From NCBI GenBank assembly GCA_944389105.1, contig CALXLD010000033.1:1-33493 (forward strand): a DNA stretch of 33,493 bases, in the 5' to 3' direction. Position numbers and translations under genes: made by a program. Source of the stretch: an uncultured Spirochaetaceae bacterium. Lineage in GTDB: Bacteria; Spirochaetota; Spirochaetia; Sphaerochaetales; Sphaerochaetaceae. The notes beneath the pieces are model-generated. The model worked only from the letters and a program-made list of their open reading frames with translations. It made no database searches and was not told the DNA's origin. Shown here piece by piece: positions 1-8,259 of this stretch. The stretch's first letter is position 1. Every line of letters starts with the position of its first letter.

Positions 1-67
1 TGGAGAATGCCGCGTCGTCTGCAAGGCACAGGGAATCCCAGAATCTCTTTCTCTTTTCCTCTTCCAA
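1..67 (-). CDS. Rpn-like PD-(D/E)XK nuclease, 5' fragment (runs off left edge)
   Basis: Only the first 22 codons lie in the window. Start is TTG at 67-65, preceded on the minus strand by an AGGAGG ribosome site seven bases upstream. The sequence is identical to the right-end copy, whose longer N-terminus includes LADDAAFSIALDG, resembling the opening of Rpn/PDDEXK_2 transposase-like nucleases (recombination-promoting nucleases, usually multicopy). The catalytic region is outside the window, so the family call rests on this short N-terminus plus the repeated, inverted occurrence. It points outward, away from recX. It could instead be another multicopy protein family. Confidence 0.5.
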   Translation of the reverse strand, partial: MEEEKRKRFWDSLCLADDAAFS

Positions 68-137
68 TTGCTGCCTCCTGTAAGCAATACGCACTGGAAG
101 GGGATTCTGGCTAAGAAATCGGGGAAAATTCCCACAA
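1..137 (-). repeat. Inverted repeat, left copy
   Basis: Bases 1-137 match the reverse complement of 33311-33447. Identity is complete over about 117 bases nearest the nuclease gene, with 3 mismatches over the outer roughly 20 bases (positions about 118-137). The repeat holds the upstream region, ribosome site and first codons of an Rpn-like gene. It begins exactly at the window edge, so it surely extends further left. The two copies could recombine to invert the 33 kb between them, or could mark contig ends. Confidence 0.93.
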
Positions 138-153
138 GGGGATTCTGGTTAAG
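98..153. repeat. Short direct repeat of an 18-base motif, 38-base period
   Basis: AAGGGGATTCTGGCTAAG at 98-115 recurs as AAGGGGATTCTGGTTAAG at 136-153 (one mismatch). The first copy is inside the Rpn-linked inverted repeat and is also present at the right end; the second lies between that repeat and recX. It may be a binding site or a footprint of repeat duplication. Function is unknown. Confidence 0.8.
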
Positions 154-168
154 TCCGGTTTCTTTTCG

Positions 169-174
169 TATCAT
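169..174 (+). promoter_or_regulatory. -10-like hexamer of recX, leaderless arrangement
   Basis: TATCAT (5 of 6 to TATAAT) ends exactly 6 bases before the recX ATG, and no Shine-Dalgarno sequence is present. Transcription would begin at or next to the start codon. No good -35 hexamer is visible. The same spacing is seen before the LUD, ybaK and ecfA genes. Confidence 0.5.
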
Positions 175-180
175 CATTGT

Positions 181-621
181 ATGGATGCATATGAAAGAGC
201 GATAAAGCTTCTTGCTTTAAGGGAACATACTGAGAAAGAAATCAGAATCAAGCTTAAAGAGCGGGGTTTCCCGGCTGATGAAATAGATAAAGCGATAGAT
301 CGCCTTTTAGAAGAAGGGAGCCTTTCCGAAAAACGGTTTGCAGAGAGCTATATCAGGGCAAGGCTGAGAAAGAATCCGGAAGGGAGAAGCATTCTTAGGA
401 TGAGACTGATTGAGAAGGGGAGTCCTAAATCTGTTGCGGATTCAGTACTTGCAGATGTCTGGGAGAGCGAAAGCTATATCAGGCCGCTTGCCGAGTATTA
501 TGAATCCCTGCTGCGAAAGAAAGGAGAGGAGGGTGCCAGAGCAGCCCTCCTAAGAAAAGGCTGGAGAGAAAGTGAGATAAAGGAAGCTTCCTTATTCCTT
601 GATCCCGGGATCGGTGAATGA
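181..621 (+). CDS. recX: RecX family regulator of RecA
   Basis: The 146-residue protein is built of short three-helix repeats typical of RecX: residues about 4-45 (RAIKLLALREHTEKEIRIKL, then a G-F-P-x-D-E-I turn), 46-95 (LLEEGSLSEKRFAESYIRAR) and 96-140. Family members bind RecA filaments in the cytoplasm and limit recombination and the SOS response. Length fits the family (about 140-170). ATG at 181 is chosen because the repeat signature begins immediately; there is no ribosome site, only a -10-like hexamer 6 bases upstream, so a leaderless mRNA is likely. The 3' end overlaps the convergent adenine deaminase gene by 30 bases. recA is not in the window. Confidence 0.88.
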   Translation: MDAYERAIKLLALREHTEKEIRIKLKERGFPADEIDKAIDRLLEEGSLSEKRFAESYIRARLRKNPEGRSILRMRLIEKGSPKSVADSVLADVWESESYIRPLAEYYESLLRKKGEEGARAALLRKGWRESEIKEASLFLDPGIGE

Positions 622-2334
622 GAATGAATCCACATCAAATAAGCCGCAGTCTGTGAGCTTTAGGGAAGGAATTACCGGAAGTGCCATGAAGCACAGTGTC
701 ATGAATGGGTCTATGGCTTTATTCACTGCCAGCTCCTTATCTGCAATCTCATGCATCCTGACAAGGCATTCTGTAACCTCGTTCAGAGGCTGGTCTGTCA
801 TGAGCCCTGCAATTTCCAGAACATGAGTTCCTAATTCTCTGCCATCTTTGAACATTGTTATGCCGCCGCCTGTTTCTATTAATCTGTTTACAGCCGCGAC
901 CATATCTTCATTATTGTCTCCGATTACGATTATGTTATGGGAATCATGTGCAATTGATGTGGCAACAGCTCCATGCTTCATGCCATATCCTCTTATCAGC
1001 CCGACTCCGACGTTTCCTGTTCCATGATGGCGCTCAATTACCGCAAGCTTGAGGATGTCTTTTCTGTCTTCATGGACCCATTCTCCTTTTTCATCCCTTT
1101 TGATCCAGCAGTTTCCATTTCCTGTGACAACGCCACCAGGGATTATATCTATAACTTTTACATGGTCGGAGCCTGGCCTGAATGAGAGTTTTCCAGCGGA
1201 GAACTCTTTTACATCCATCTTTCCTGAGACATTCACAGGTCTGGTATGAGGAGCTTTTGAAATGATCCTGCCATTCTCAGCGACTTTCTTTCCTTTTATG
1301 AAGACTTCCTCTGCTTTTATTCCATTCTCTATTGAAGATGTCAGTATGAAATCCGCTCTGAAGCCCGGTGCTATCATTCCGCGGTCTGAGAGGCCATAGC
1401 AGATCGAGGCATTAAGCGTTGCCATTGAAATTGCTGTATATGGGTCAAGGCCGTTTTGTATTGCAAGGCTTATTCCATAGTTCACATGACCATCTTCGAC
1501 AATTGACTGCGGCTGCCTGTCATCTGTACAGAAAAGTATCCGGCCTGAATTCTTTTCATTGACACCTGGCAGAAGCTGCAGAACATTCCTGCAGGCTGTT
1601 CCTTCCCTGAGCATTACATACATGCCTTTCCGTACTTTATCGACAAGTTCCTCCGGTGTCTCGCATTCATGGTCCGTTGTTATCCCCGCTGCCCTATAAC
1701 CATCTAGGGCAGGGCCTTTTATAGACGGTGCATGTCCATCGATATTCTTCTTCCTTTTATAGGCGCTTTCCAGCTTATCCAGGACAGCTGCATTGCAGGA
1801 GGCTACTCCTGGGTAGTTCATCATTTCTCCCAGACCGAGGACTCTTGGGTTATCTATGAACTTTTCGATCTCCGCTGCTGTCAGTACCGCACCTGCGTGT
1901 TCAAAAGGAGTTGCAGGTACACATGACGGGAACATAAGAAAGACTGAGAGCGGTATGTTTTCTGAAGCATCGAGCATGTACTTCATGCCATCAAGTCCTG
2001 TCACGTTGCATATCTCATGGGGATCTGCGATTACAGTGGTCGTACCGCATGGAATTACGGCATCTGAGAACTCAGAAGGGGAGAGATGCGATGATTCTAT
2101 ATGACAATGCGCATCGATGAGTCCCGGAAGAAGGAATCGTCCGGCTGCGTCTATTTCTTCTTTTGCTTTTCTGTCTCCATCGAAACCTACGATCATTCCA
2201 TCTGTTATGTAGACATCAGCCATGAAAGAATTTCTGTTGCACACATCAACAACTCTGGCATTCCTGATGACAAGATCGCATAAGATCCTTCCCATAGCAG
2301 CATCAATAAGTTCTGAAGTCATTTCCTTATTCAT
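592..2334 (-). CDS. ade: Adenine deaminase
   Basis: This 580-residue enzyme hydrolyses adenine to hypoxanthine and ammonia for purine salvage (E. coli Ade is 588 residues). It belongs to the amidohydrolase superfamily: metal-binding HCH at residues 76-78 in GLIDAHCHIESS, then DPHEICNV (His106), LGLGEMMNYPGV, CTDDRQPQ, and the C-terminal SIAHDSHNIIVIG motif of Ade. The start is ATG at 2334, with GGAGG about seven bases upstream; a longer in-frame reading from 2379 lacks a ribosome site. Transcription is away from the RND operon terminator, from a weak promoter between the two. The last 30 bases overlap the end of convergent recX. Confidence 0.95.
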   Translation of the reverse strand: MNKEMTSELIDAAMGRILCDLVIRNARVVDVCNRNSFMADVYITDGMIVGFDGDRKAKEEIDAAGRFLLPGLIDAHCHIESSHLSPSEFSDAVIPCGTTTVIADPHEICNVTGLDGMKYMLDASENIPLSVFLMFPSCVPATPFEHAGAVLTAAEIEKFIDNPRVLGLGEMMNYPGVASCNAAVLDKLESAYKRKKNIDGHAPSIKGPALDGYRAAGITTDHECETPEELVDKVRKGMYVMLREGTACRNVLQLLPGVNEKNSGRILFCTDDRQPQSIVEDGHVNYGISLAIQNGLDPYTAISMATLNASICYGLSDRGMIAPGFRADFILTSSIENGIKAEEVFIKGKKVAENGRIISKAPHTRPVNVSGKMDVKEFSAGKLSFRPGSDHVKVIDIIPGGVVTGNGNCWIKRDEKGEWVHEDRKDILKLAVIERHHGTGNVGVGLIRGYGMKHGAVATSIAHDSHNIIVIGDNNEDMVAAVNRLIETGGGITMFKDGRELGTHVLEIAGLMTDQPLNEVTECLVRMHEIADKELAVNKAIDPFMTLCFMALPVIPSLKLTDCGLFDVDSFSFTDPGIKE

Positions 2335-2351
2335 TCTTGCCTCCTCTTCCA

Positions 2352-2380
2352 GTCTAAGGCAGTTTTTTTGAAGAGGCAAA
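2352..2380 (-). promoter_or_regulatory. Possible promoter for adenine deaminase
   Basis: Minus strand: TTGCCT (2380-2375), 17-base spacer, TAGACT (2357-2352), each 4 of 6 to the sigma-70 consensus. It lies between the upstream terminator and the ade ribosome site, the only space available for a dedicated promoter. Confidence 0.4.
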
Positions 2381-2392
2381 TTCTAACGGAAG

Positions 2393-2421
2393 AAAAAGGG
2401 CAGGACCGATCTGGCCTGCCC
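2393..2421 (-). terminator. Rho-independent terminator of efflux operon
   Basis: On the minus strand GGGCAGG pairs with CCTGCCC (arms 2415-2421 and 2398-2404) around a 10-base loop, followed by TTTTT. It sits 12 bases after the RND pump stop codon and separates the operon from ade. Confidence 0.88.
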
Positions 2422-2432
2422 TTAGATCTGTT

Positions 2433-5400
2433 TCAGATTATATCATCTAAGCTCTGAAGTCTTCTCATATCGTATTCTCTCAGCTGGTTCGTCAGCGTGT
2501 TCGGATCATTGAACTTCTTTTCCCTGTGCTTGTTGAAGATCAGGTAAAGAGTAGGTGAGAGAAGCAGCGTAAGGAAGGCTCCTGTGATGATACCTCCTGT
2601 GAATGTTACGGCAAGAGGCTGCATCATCTCTGCACCGTCTCCAGGGAAGAATGCCATAGGGATCATTCCGAGGATTGTAGTCAGTGTTGTCATCAGGATA
2701 GGGCGGAGACGACCATATGCAGCCTGAAGACATGCCTGCTTTACAGGAACCTTCTGCTCTACAAGACGGTTGATGCAGTCTACGAGAACAATACCGTTGT
2801 TAACGACTGTTCCGATCAGGGCAACAATACCTACGATACTGAAGAGTGAGAACTGCTGACCCATTGCAACATGGATCCAGATTACTCCGATCAGCAGAAG
2901 CGGAATTGTTGCGAAGATGATAAGAGGATCGATAAGCGATTCGAACTGTGCTGCCATAACTGCGTAAACCAGGAAGAGAGCAAGAACGACGATCATTATC
3001 ATCGTAGGAAGATATTCTGCGAACATGGACATTTCTCCAGTCTGTTCGAGAGTTACTCCCTCTGGAAGAACAAGATGTTCCTCAAGTGCTCTGTCAACAG
3101 CTGCCTGTACATCATTTGCAGCATAGCCTTCCATGATGTCCGCAGAGACATGATTGATTCTCTCTTTGTTCTCTCTCATGATCGTAAGAGGTGCAGTTCC
3201 TTCTTCGAGATCTGCGACAGCATCGAGACGTACCCTTGACCCTGTTGAAGTCGGGATCATCAGGGCTTCAAGATCTTCTACAGACTGGATCTGATCCTCA
3301 TCGACTCTTACGACAAGATCATATGTCGTATCGTTGTCGAAGGTTGAGATTTCCGTTGCTGTGACACCTGTAAGCGCTGCCTGGACAGTTGTCATCAGGT
3401 CGCTCATCGATACGCCGAGATCCTGAGCTCTGTTCTGGTCAATCACGATAGAATACTTCGGTGCACCATTGTCGAGGTCGGAATCGATATTCTCAACCTG
3501 CGGAACATATGTATGGAGTATATCCATGATCTGGCTTGCAACCGCAAGTGACTGTTCCGTATCGTTTGAATGGATTGCTACCTGGATTCCTGTTCCCGAC
3601 ATGGATCTGGAATTCGAGAAGAGCCATTCTGCCTCAGGGGCATCGTCAAGAAGCGGCCTCAGCATTCCCTGGATATCCGAAACTGTATATATCTGCTCAG
3701 TGATGTCCGGAAGATCAATCTCTATAGAACCAGTATTCGATGAGCCTACTTCCGTAAGGATTGATTCATAGCTGTCCTCTGGAAGGGTTTCCAGAACCTT
3801 TCTCTCCATATCGAAGACATACTCTTTTGTTACATCCTGCGTTGTTCCCTGTGCAAGAGTAAGGTTGAGTGTCACCGAATCATCAGTTGTTGACATCGGG
3901 AAGAGCGAGATTCCAAGATCTCCGAATTTGATCAGGGACACAATGAGAAGAAGCACGAGAAGAAGGATAAGAAGGAACTTCCTGTTGAGGAAGAAGTTGA
4001 GAACCTTCACATATGCATTCCTCATGTGCATCTCGGCATTTGCCATTGCATCGTCAATAGCTTTAAGAGGTTTCCATCTGAGCGGTTTCTGTGTTCTTGT
4101 ATTGATTTTCAGGATGGAACCGCAGAGCGCAGGAACGAGCGTAACAGCAACGAAAAGCGAGGCGAACAATGAGATACAGACTGTTATGACAAGATCCTGG
4201 AACATGATTCCGATCATACCGATATCATATTTGTAGATAAGGATAGGAACGAATACACAGATTGTCGTGAGCGTGGAAGCGCAGATTGCTGTAAACATAT
4301 TCTTGCTGCCAAGAATAGCTGCTACTGCACTTCTTTCTCCCTTCTGCCTGAATGTATAGGTGTTCTCAAGTATGATGATTGAAGCATCAACTGTCATACC
4401 GATACCAAGGATGAGTCCGGACATACTCATGGCATTTACTGACATGCCTGTTACTGACATGAGCATGAGCGTGATGAGAATACATATAGGCATCGACAGG
4501 GAGATGATTATGGTTGTCTTGATTCCCCTGAGGAATACAAAGATGATTGCCGCTGCGAGTATGACTCCCTGGACAGCGGAGTTCACAACCTCGTTCATTG
4601 TGTCGGTGATCATCTCTGTTGAATCTCTCTGGATCTCAAGTACAAGACCCTCCGGAATTTCTGCCTGGATTTCCGGCAGAGCTTCACGGACAGCTTTTGC
4701 TACAGTTGTCTCATTGCTGTCGGATTCGTTTGAGATGTTGATTGTGACAATCTCGTTTCCATTGAGGTAGGATAGGCGTCCGCCTGAAGCTGTATCCTCA
4801 ACGACCTCCGCAACATCCTGGAGGTAGATCGGGGTTCCCTTTCCTGTATAGCCAACGATTGTTTCCTTGATGTCATCGATGGTCATGTAGCGGGCATCGC
4901 CTGTAATCTGATAGTCCATGCCGCGCTGGGTGATCTCTCCTCCTGTGCTCTGTATATTGCGTGCTGCAATCATTGCGGAAATCTGGGAAATCGTGAGATT
5001 GTATGCTTCCAGTCTGTTTGGATCAACTTCTACGCTGTACTCAACAGGAGCACCGCCATAGACATTGACCTGAGAAACTCCATCTACTCTTTCAATGAGC
5101 GGCTGGATTGTGTTCTCCGCAATATACTGAAGCTCGTCTTCTGTTCTGTCTCCGGTGAGGGTGAGACGCATGATTGATCCGGATCCCATCGAATCGAAGC
5201 GGATTACCGTAGGATTCTCAGCCCAGTCCGGGAGCATTCTTGAAAGCATCGATGTGATTGTTGTGACATCATCATATGCTTCATCAAGATCTGTTCCATA
5301 ATTGAACTCAAGAATCACCATTGCCCGGCCTTCTCTCGATATGGACGTCATCGTATCCAGATTCTGCAGGGAGTTGAGGGCGTTTTCCATGGTATCGGTT

Positions 5401-5588
5401 ACCTGGAGCTCGATTTCCTCAGGACCAGCATCGTTGCAGCTCACCATTACCGAGATAACAGGAAGGTCAACATCTGGATAAAGTGCCATATCAAGACGCG
5501 GAAGGAATACAACGCAGATGACGCAGATCAGAACATAGACCATTGTCATCAGCACAGGGCGTCTTACTGATAGTTCTGACAGTGTCAT
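2433..5588 (-). CDS. RND multidrug efflux permease, HAE1/AcrB family
   Basis: This 1051-residue inner-membrane proton-driven pump matches the AcrB/MexB family in length and layout: TM1 at about 10-30 (MTMVYVLICVICVVFLP), a large periplasmic pore/docking loop, TM2-6, TM7 at about 540-560, a second periplasmic loop, then TM8-12. In TM4 the AcrB proton-relay pair Asp-Asp is Asp-Ala here (GMTVDASIIILEN), and the TM10 Lys is Asn (VVNNGIVLVD); such changes occur in a common subgroup of HAE1 pumps. ATG directly follows the adaptor stop (TAA-ATG), with GGAG inside the adaptor's last codons. It is the last gene of the operon. The substrate cannot be read from sequence. Confidence 0.95.
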   Translation of the reverse strand: MTLSELSVRRPVLMTMVYVLICVICVVFLPRLDMALYPDVDLPVISVMVSCNDAGPEEIELQVTDTMENALNSLQNLDTMTSISREGRAMVILEFNYGTDLDEAYDDVTTITSMLSRMLPDWAENPTVIRFDSMGSGSIMRLTLTGDRTEDELQYIAENTIQPLIERVDGVSQVNVYGGAPVEYSVEVDPNRLEAYNLTISQISAMIAARNIQSTGGEITQRGMDYQITGDARYMTIDDIKETIVGYTGKGTPIYLQDVAEVVEDTASGGRLSYLNGNEIVTINISNESDSNETTVAKAVREALPEIQAEIPEGLVLEIQRDSTEMITDTMNEVVNSAVQGVILAAAIIFVFLRGIKTTIIISLSMPICILITLMLMSVTGMSVNAMSMSGLILGIGMTVDASIIILENTYTFRQKGERSAVAAILGSKNMFTAICASTLTTICVFVPILIYKYDIGMIGIMFQDLVITVCISLFASLFVAVTLVPALCGSILKINTRTQKPLRWKPLKAIDDAMANAEMHMRNAYVKVLNFFLNRKFLLILLLVLLLIVSLIKFGDLGISLFPMSTTDDSVTLNLTLAQGTTQDVTKEYVFDMERKVLETLPEDSYESILTEVGSSNTGSIEIDLPDITEQIYTVSDIQGMLRPLLDDAPEAEWLFSNSRSMSGTGIQVAIHSNDTEQSLAVASQIMDILHTYVPQVENIDSDLDNGAPKYSIVIDQNRAQDLGVSMSDLMTTVQAALTGVTATEISTFDNDTTYDLVVRVDEDQIQSVEDLEALMIPTSTGSRVRLDAVADLEEGTAPLTIMRENKERINHVSADIMEGYAANDVQAAVDRALEEHLVLPEGVTLEQTGEMSMFAEYLPTMIMIVVLALFLVYAVMAAQFESLIDPLIIFATIPLLLIGVIWIHVAMGQQFSLFSIVGIVALIGTVVNNGIVLVDCINRLVEQKVPVKQACLQAAYGRLRPILMTTLTTILGMIPMAFFPGDGAEMMQPLAVTFTGGIITGAFLTLLLSPTLYLIFNKHREKKFNDPNTLTNQLREYDMRRLQSLDDII

Positions 5589-6584
5589 TTAGTTCTCCTG
5601 ATTAACAACGCTGATGGCTGTTCCATCCGTTACGTTTCCTGCTGTGATTACCATATCTCCCTCTGAAAGACCTGAGGTTATTACAGTATCGACACCATTT
5701 GAGCTTCCTACTGTTACTATTGTTCTTTTTGCTGTTCCATTATCTGCAAGATAGACAATATCGTTTCCAAGATATGTATCGAGAGCTGAATCCGGAACGA
5801 TGAGAGCATTGTTTATATGCTCTGTCTCAAGATTCAGACGGATATACATTCCTTCCTTCAGTCCGGTAGTGTCGCCAGTCAGAGCGATCTCAATATCTGA
5901 AGAACGGGTTGTTGAATCAACTGTAGGTGCAATGTATGTGAGAGTTCCTGTATAGATCCTTCCAGGATAAGCTACTGATTCCATTGTCGCAGGCATTCCT
6001 TCCGCGATTGTCCCAAGGAACTTCTCAGAGATCTCAGCCTCGACTACCAGCTCGGATGTTCCCGCTACTGTGATAATCGGCTGTGAAGCTGTCACTGTCT
6101 GGCCAACAGCTACTGGGATGTCGTTTACAATGCCGGAAGCTTTTGCCACGACAGGGCTTGCTTTGTATGAGGCACCGGGGCGGGAAGGATCAACGTATGC
6201 AACAGTATCTCCTGCATTGATTGCATCGCCTCTGGAAACAAGAATCTGGGTAACGACTCCGGAAGATGTGATATCAGGGTATACAGCTATGCTGTCTCCG
6301 GATCTTCTGACTTCGCCGTTGAATCTTGAAATACGGCTGAAATCCCTGATGGCAGCAGGTTCTGCGCTGACATTTACACTTGAGATAACTGTATCCTGGA
6401 CCGTACTCTGTACGGGAGTGTCCGAAGCAGTTGTCATCATTCTGTAGATTATGAAAGCTGCAAGCACTACACAGATTGCAACGAGAATAAGTGTCACAAA
6501 TTTGTTGAACTTGCTTGGAGCTGTAGATCTTGCGAGCTTTTCGAAATCGGGCTCTTCAACTTTCTTCTTGTTATCGTCGCTCAT
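5589..6584 (-). CDS. RND periplasmic adaptor (membrane fusion protein)
   Basis: The 331-residue adaptor links the RND pump to the outer-membrane TolC channel. An N-terminal membrane anchor at about 27-48 (FVTLILVAICVVLAAFIIY) is followed by a lipoyl-like fold in two halves (the second around SGIVNDIPVAVGQTV), a beta-barrel segment (ELVVEAEISEKFLGTIAEGM) and a membrane-proximal domain ending in GLSEGDMVITAGNV. The helical hairpin seems very short or absent: the two lipoyl halves are separated by only about 15 residues (AYVDPSRPGASYKAS), unlike AcrA. The start lies 1 base after the tolC stop and the stop abuts the pump's ATG, so the three genes are one transcript. Confidence 0.93.
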   Translation of the reverse strand: MSDDNKKKVEEPDFEKLARSTAPSKFNKFVTLILVAICVVLAAFIIYRMMTTASDTPVQSTVQDTVISSVNVSAEPAAIRDFSRISRFNGEVRRSGDSIAVYPDITSSGVVTQILVSRGDAINAGDTVAYVDPSRPGASYKASPVVAKASGIVNDIPVAVGQTVTASQPIITVAGTSELVVEAEISEKFLGTIAEGMPATMESVAYPGRIYTGTLTYIAPTVDSTTRSSDIEIALTGDTTGLKEGMYIRLNLETEHINNALIVPDSALDTYLGNDIVYLADNGTAKRTIVTVGSSNGVDTVITSGLSEGDMVITAGNVTDGTAISVVNQEN

Positions 6585-6585
6585 T

Positions 6586-7950
6586 TTACACGTTTTCCTT
6601 TTCCGTTAATGGATATGTTTGCTGCAGTTCCTGCAGATCAATGCCAAGCGCATACGCCAGGTTATAGGATGAAAGCAGATGATTGAGTCTTGCAGATGTC
6701 TCGTTCATCTGTGCTGTAAGCAGGTCTGTACGTCTGGATGAAAGATCATATGCGGACATGAGTCCTGCTTCAAATGCCTCTTCTGCAAGAGAGTAGGTGT
6801 TCTCCGCAAGGGTAAGGCTGTTTCCGGCCATCTCCAGAAGCTGCTGCTGCTGCATGATGGAAAGCGAATTGCTTTCTATCGTCTGAAGAAGCGTATTCTG
6901 TGAATTCTGGAGAGCAAGTGCTGCACTTGAGACCGCATCCTTGGAATCCTTTCTTGAAGAATCCGCAGTGCTTCCCGGAATATAGGAGCTCAATGGTATA
7001 TTCACTGTCACTGATCCTGTGAGGCTGTGTACGGAGGTCTTGTATTTCCAGGCATCTGAGCCCTCGCTGGATGTGCCTCCTGCATATGTGTAGCCGATAT
7101 CTGCAGAAACAGTAGGCATGTACTGTGTCAGAGTTATTGTCTTCTCTGCATTCTGGGCTGTCCTGAGATTGTTTCTTGCAGCTCTGAGATCTGTTGTGTT
7201 TTCTGCGTACCTGCTATAGAGATCCTCAGGTGAGGGGAGACTCAGCAGTACTGTTTCCGGCAGCGGTTCTGTCTGGAAATCACCTTCAAGACCTGTCATT
7301 GAGCGGAAGGAGGCAAGTGCAAGGGCCTTCTGGTCCTTATATGTCTGCAAAGTATATTCTGCCTGCTTGAGCGCAAGCTCTGCCTGTGAGAGCGTAAGCG
7401 TGTCAGCCATTCCGCTGTTATACATCTCAAGCACTGAATCATAGCTTGCCTTCGCATCCTCGCAGGAGAGTTCTGCATTGCTTACCGCTATATCAAGTGC
7501 AGCCAGATTCCAGTATGCGGAGATGATTCCGGACTCGAGATCCTCAGCAGCTGATTCATATGTGATGGTAGCTGATTCTTTCGCAAGCCTCCTTGAAGCA
7601 CCATCTGTTATCCTGGAACCATTCAATGTGTAGCTGAATGAGACAGCGGCTCCGAGATTGACATCAAAACCATTGAACCTGGTTGTATCGGTTGCTGTCA
7701 GAGCTCCATCATTTGGAAATGTTGCACCTGTTTCCGCAGAAACGGAAAGCCCGAATGTCGGAAGATAGGTGGACACATAGTTGTTCTGGTTCCTTATTGT
7801 CTGGTTGAGTGCTATCGCGGCCTGCTTGAGAGCGATGTTATTCTCTTCAGCACTGGCAATTGCCTCATCCAGGGTAATAACTGGAAGCTCCTCTGCGCCA
7901 AGCGGAAGCATCAGAACCAGAAGCACCAGAATCCTCGGTAGGATTTTCAT
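6586..7950 (-). CDS. TolC family outer-membrane efflux protein
   Basis: The 454-residue protein has a signal peptide (MKILPRILVLLVLMLPLGA, then EELP) and two long helical repeats rich in Leu, Ala and Gln (for example LTLSQAELALKQAEYTLQ and AYDLSSRRTDLLTAQMN), typical of TolC/OEP trimeric channels. It would be the outer-membrane exit duct for the RND pump encoded just downstream. ATG at 7950 is preferred over an in-frame ATG 24 bases upstream because it has AAGGAG at the right distance and yields a clean signal peptide. First gene of a three-gene operon; an operator-like palindrome lies 49-73 bases upstream. Confidence 0.92.
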   Translation of the reverse strand: MKILPRILVLLVLMLPLGAEELPVITLDEAIASAEENNIALKQAAIALNQTIRNQNNYVSTYLPTFGLSVSAETGATFPNDGALTATDTTRFNGFDVNLGAAVSFSYTLNGSRITDGASRRLAKESATITYESAAEDLESGIISAYWNLAALDIAVSNAELSCEDAKASYDSVLEMYNSGMADTLTLSQAELALKQAEYTLQTYKDQKALALASFRSMTGLEGDFQTEPLPETVLLSLPSPEDLYSRYAENTTDLRAARNNLRTAQNAEKTITLTQYMPTVSADIGYTYAGGTSSEGSDAWKYKTSVHSLTGSVTVNIPLSSYIPGSTADSSRKDSKDAVSSAALALQNSQNTLLQTIESNSLSIMQQQQLLEMAGNSLTLAENTYSLAEEAFEAGLMSAYDLSSRRTDLLTAQMNETSARLNHLLSSYNLAYALGIDLQELQQTYPLTEKENV

Positions 7951-8202
7951 ATTAGTCTCCTTAATTTTTTCCACAAAAGCATGATGTCCCCCCTTAGAAA
8001 CATCATATACCTTATGTGATGTTAATTAATTGAGTATGTGTATGTCGTTAGCTAAATCTGTTGCTTTTGTGAATTTTTCAATAATTATAAGAAGTAATAG
8101 ATTACATATCTGCGATATTTTGTAACATGTAAAATGAAATATGAGCATCTGAGGGAATTATTGTCTGAAATAACTATATTTTTCATCAAGCTGGATCAGA
8201 TG
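7951..8202. other. AT-rich intergenic region upstream of efflux operon
   Basis: This non-coding stretch, together with the nagB-side terminator, spans about 300 bases. It holds the tolC ribosome site, a palindrome (7999-8023) and the self-complementary TTAATTAA. No ORF of note and no convincing -35/-10 pair could be chosen. Confidence 0.6.
7999..8023. promoter_or_regulatory. Operator-like palindrome upstream of tolC operon
   Basis: AACATCATAT - ACCTT - ATGTGATGTT: 10-base arms with one mismatch. It lies 49-73 bases upstream of the first efflux gene, where a TetR- or MarR-type repressor would commonly bind. No regulator gene is adjacent. Confidence 0.5.
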
Positions 8203-8227
8203 AAAAATCCCCAGTTTTCCTGGGGAT
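8203..8227 (-). terminator. Rho-independent terminator after nagB-like gene
   Basis: ATCCCCAG (8207-8214) and CTGGGGAT (8220-8227) form an 8-base stem with a 5-base loop; on the minus strand it runs into TTTTTC. A second inverted repeat, TGAAATAAG/CTTATTTCA (8238-8246/8259-8267), overlaps the stop codon just upstream. Confidence 0.88.
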
Positions 8228-8259
8228 GCAAAACTCATGAAATAAGATTCAGAAAATGC

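Noticed and set aside
4360..4770. Long plus-strand ORFs antisense to the RND pump, and 14143-14535 antisense to trpB
   Set aside because: These are shadows of strongly coding genes, with no ribosome sites and low-complexity composition.
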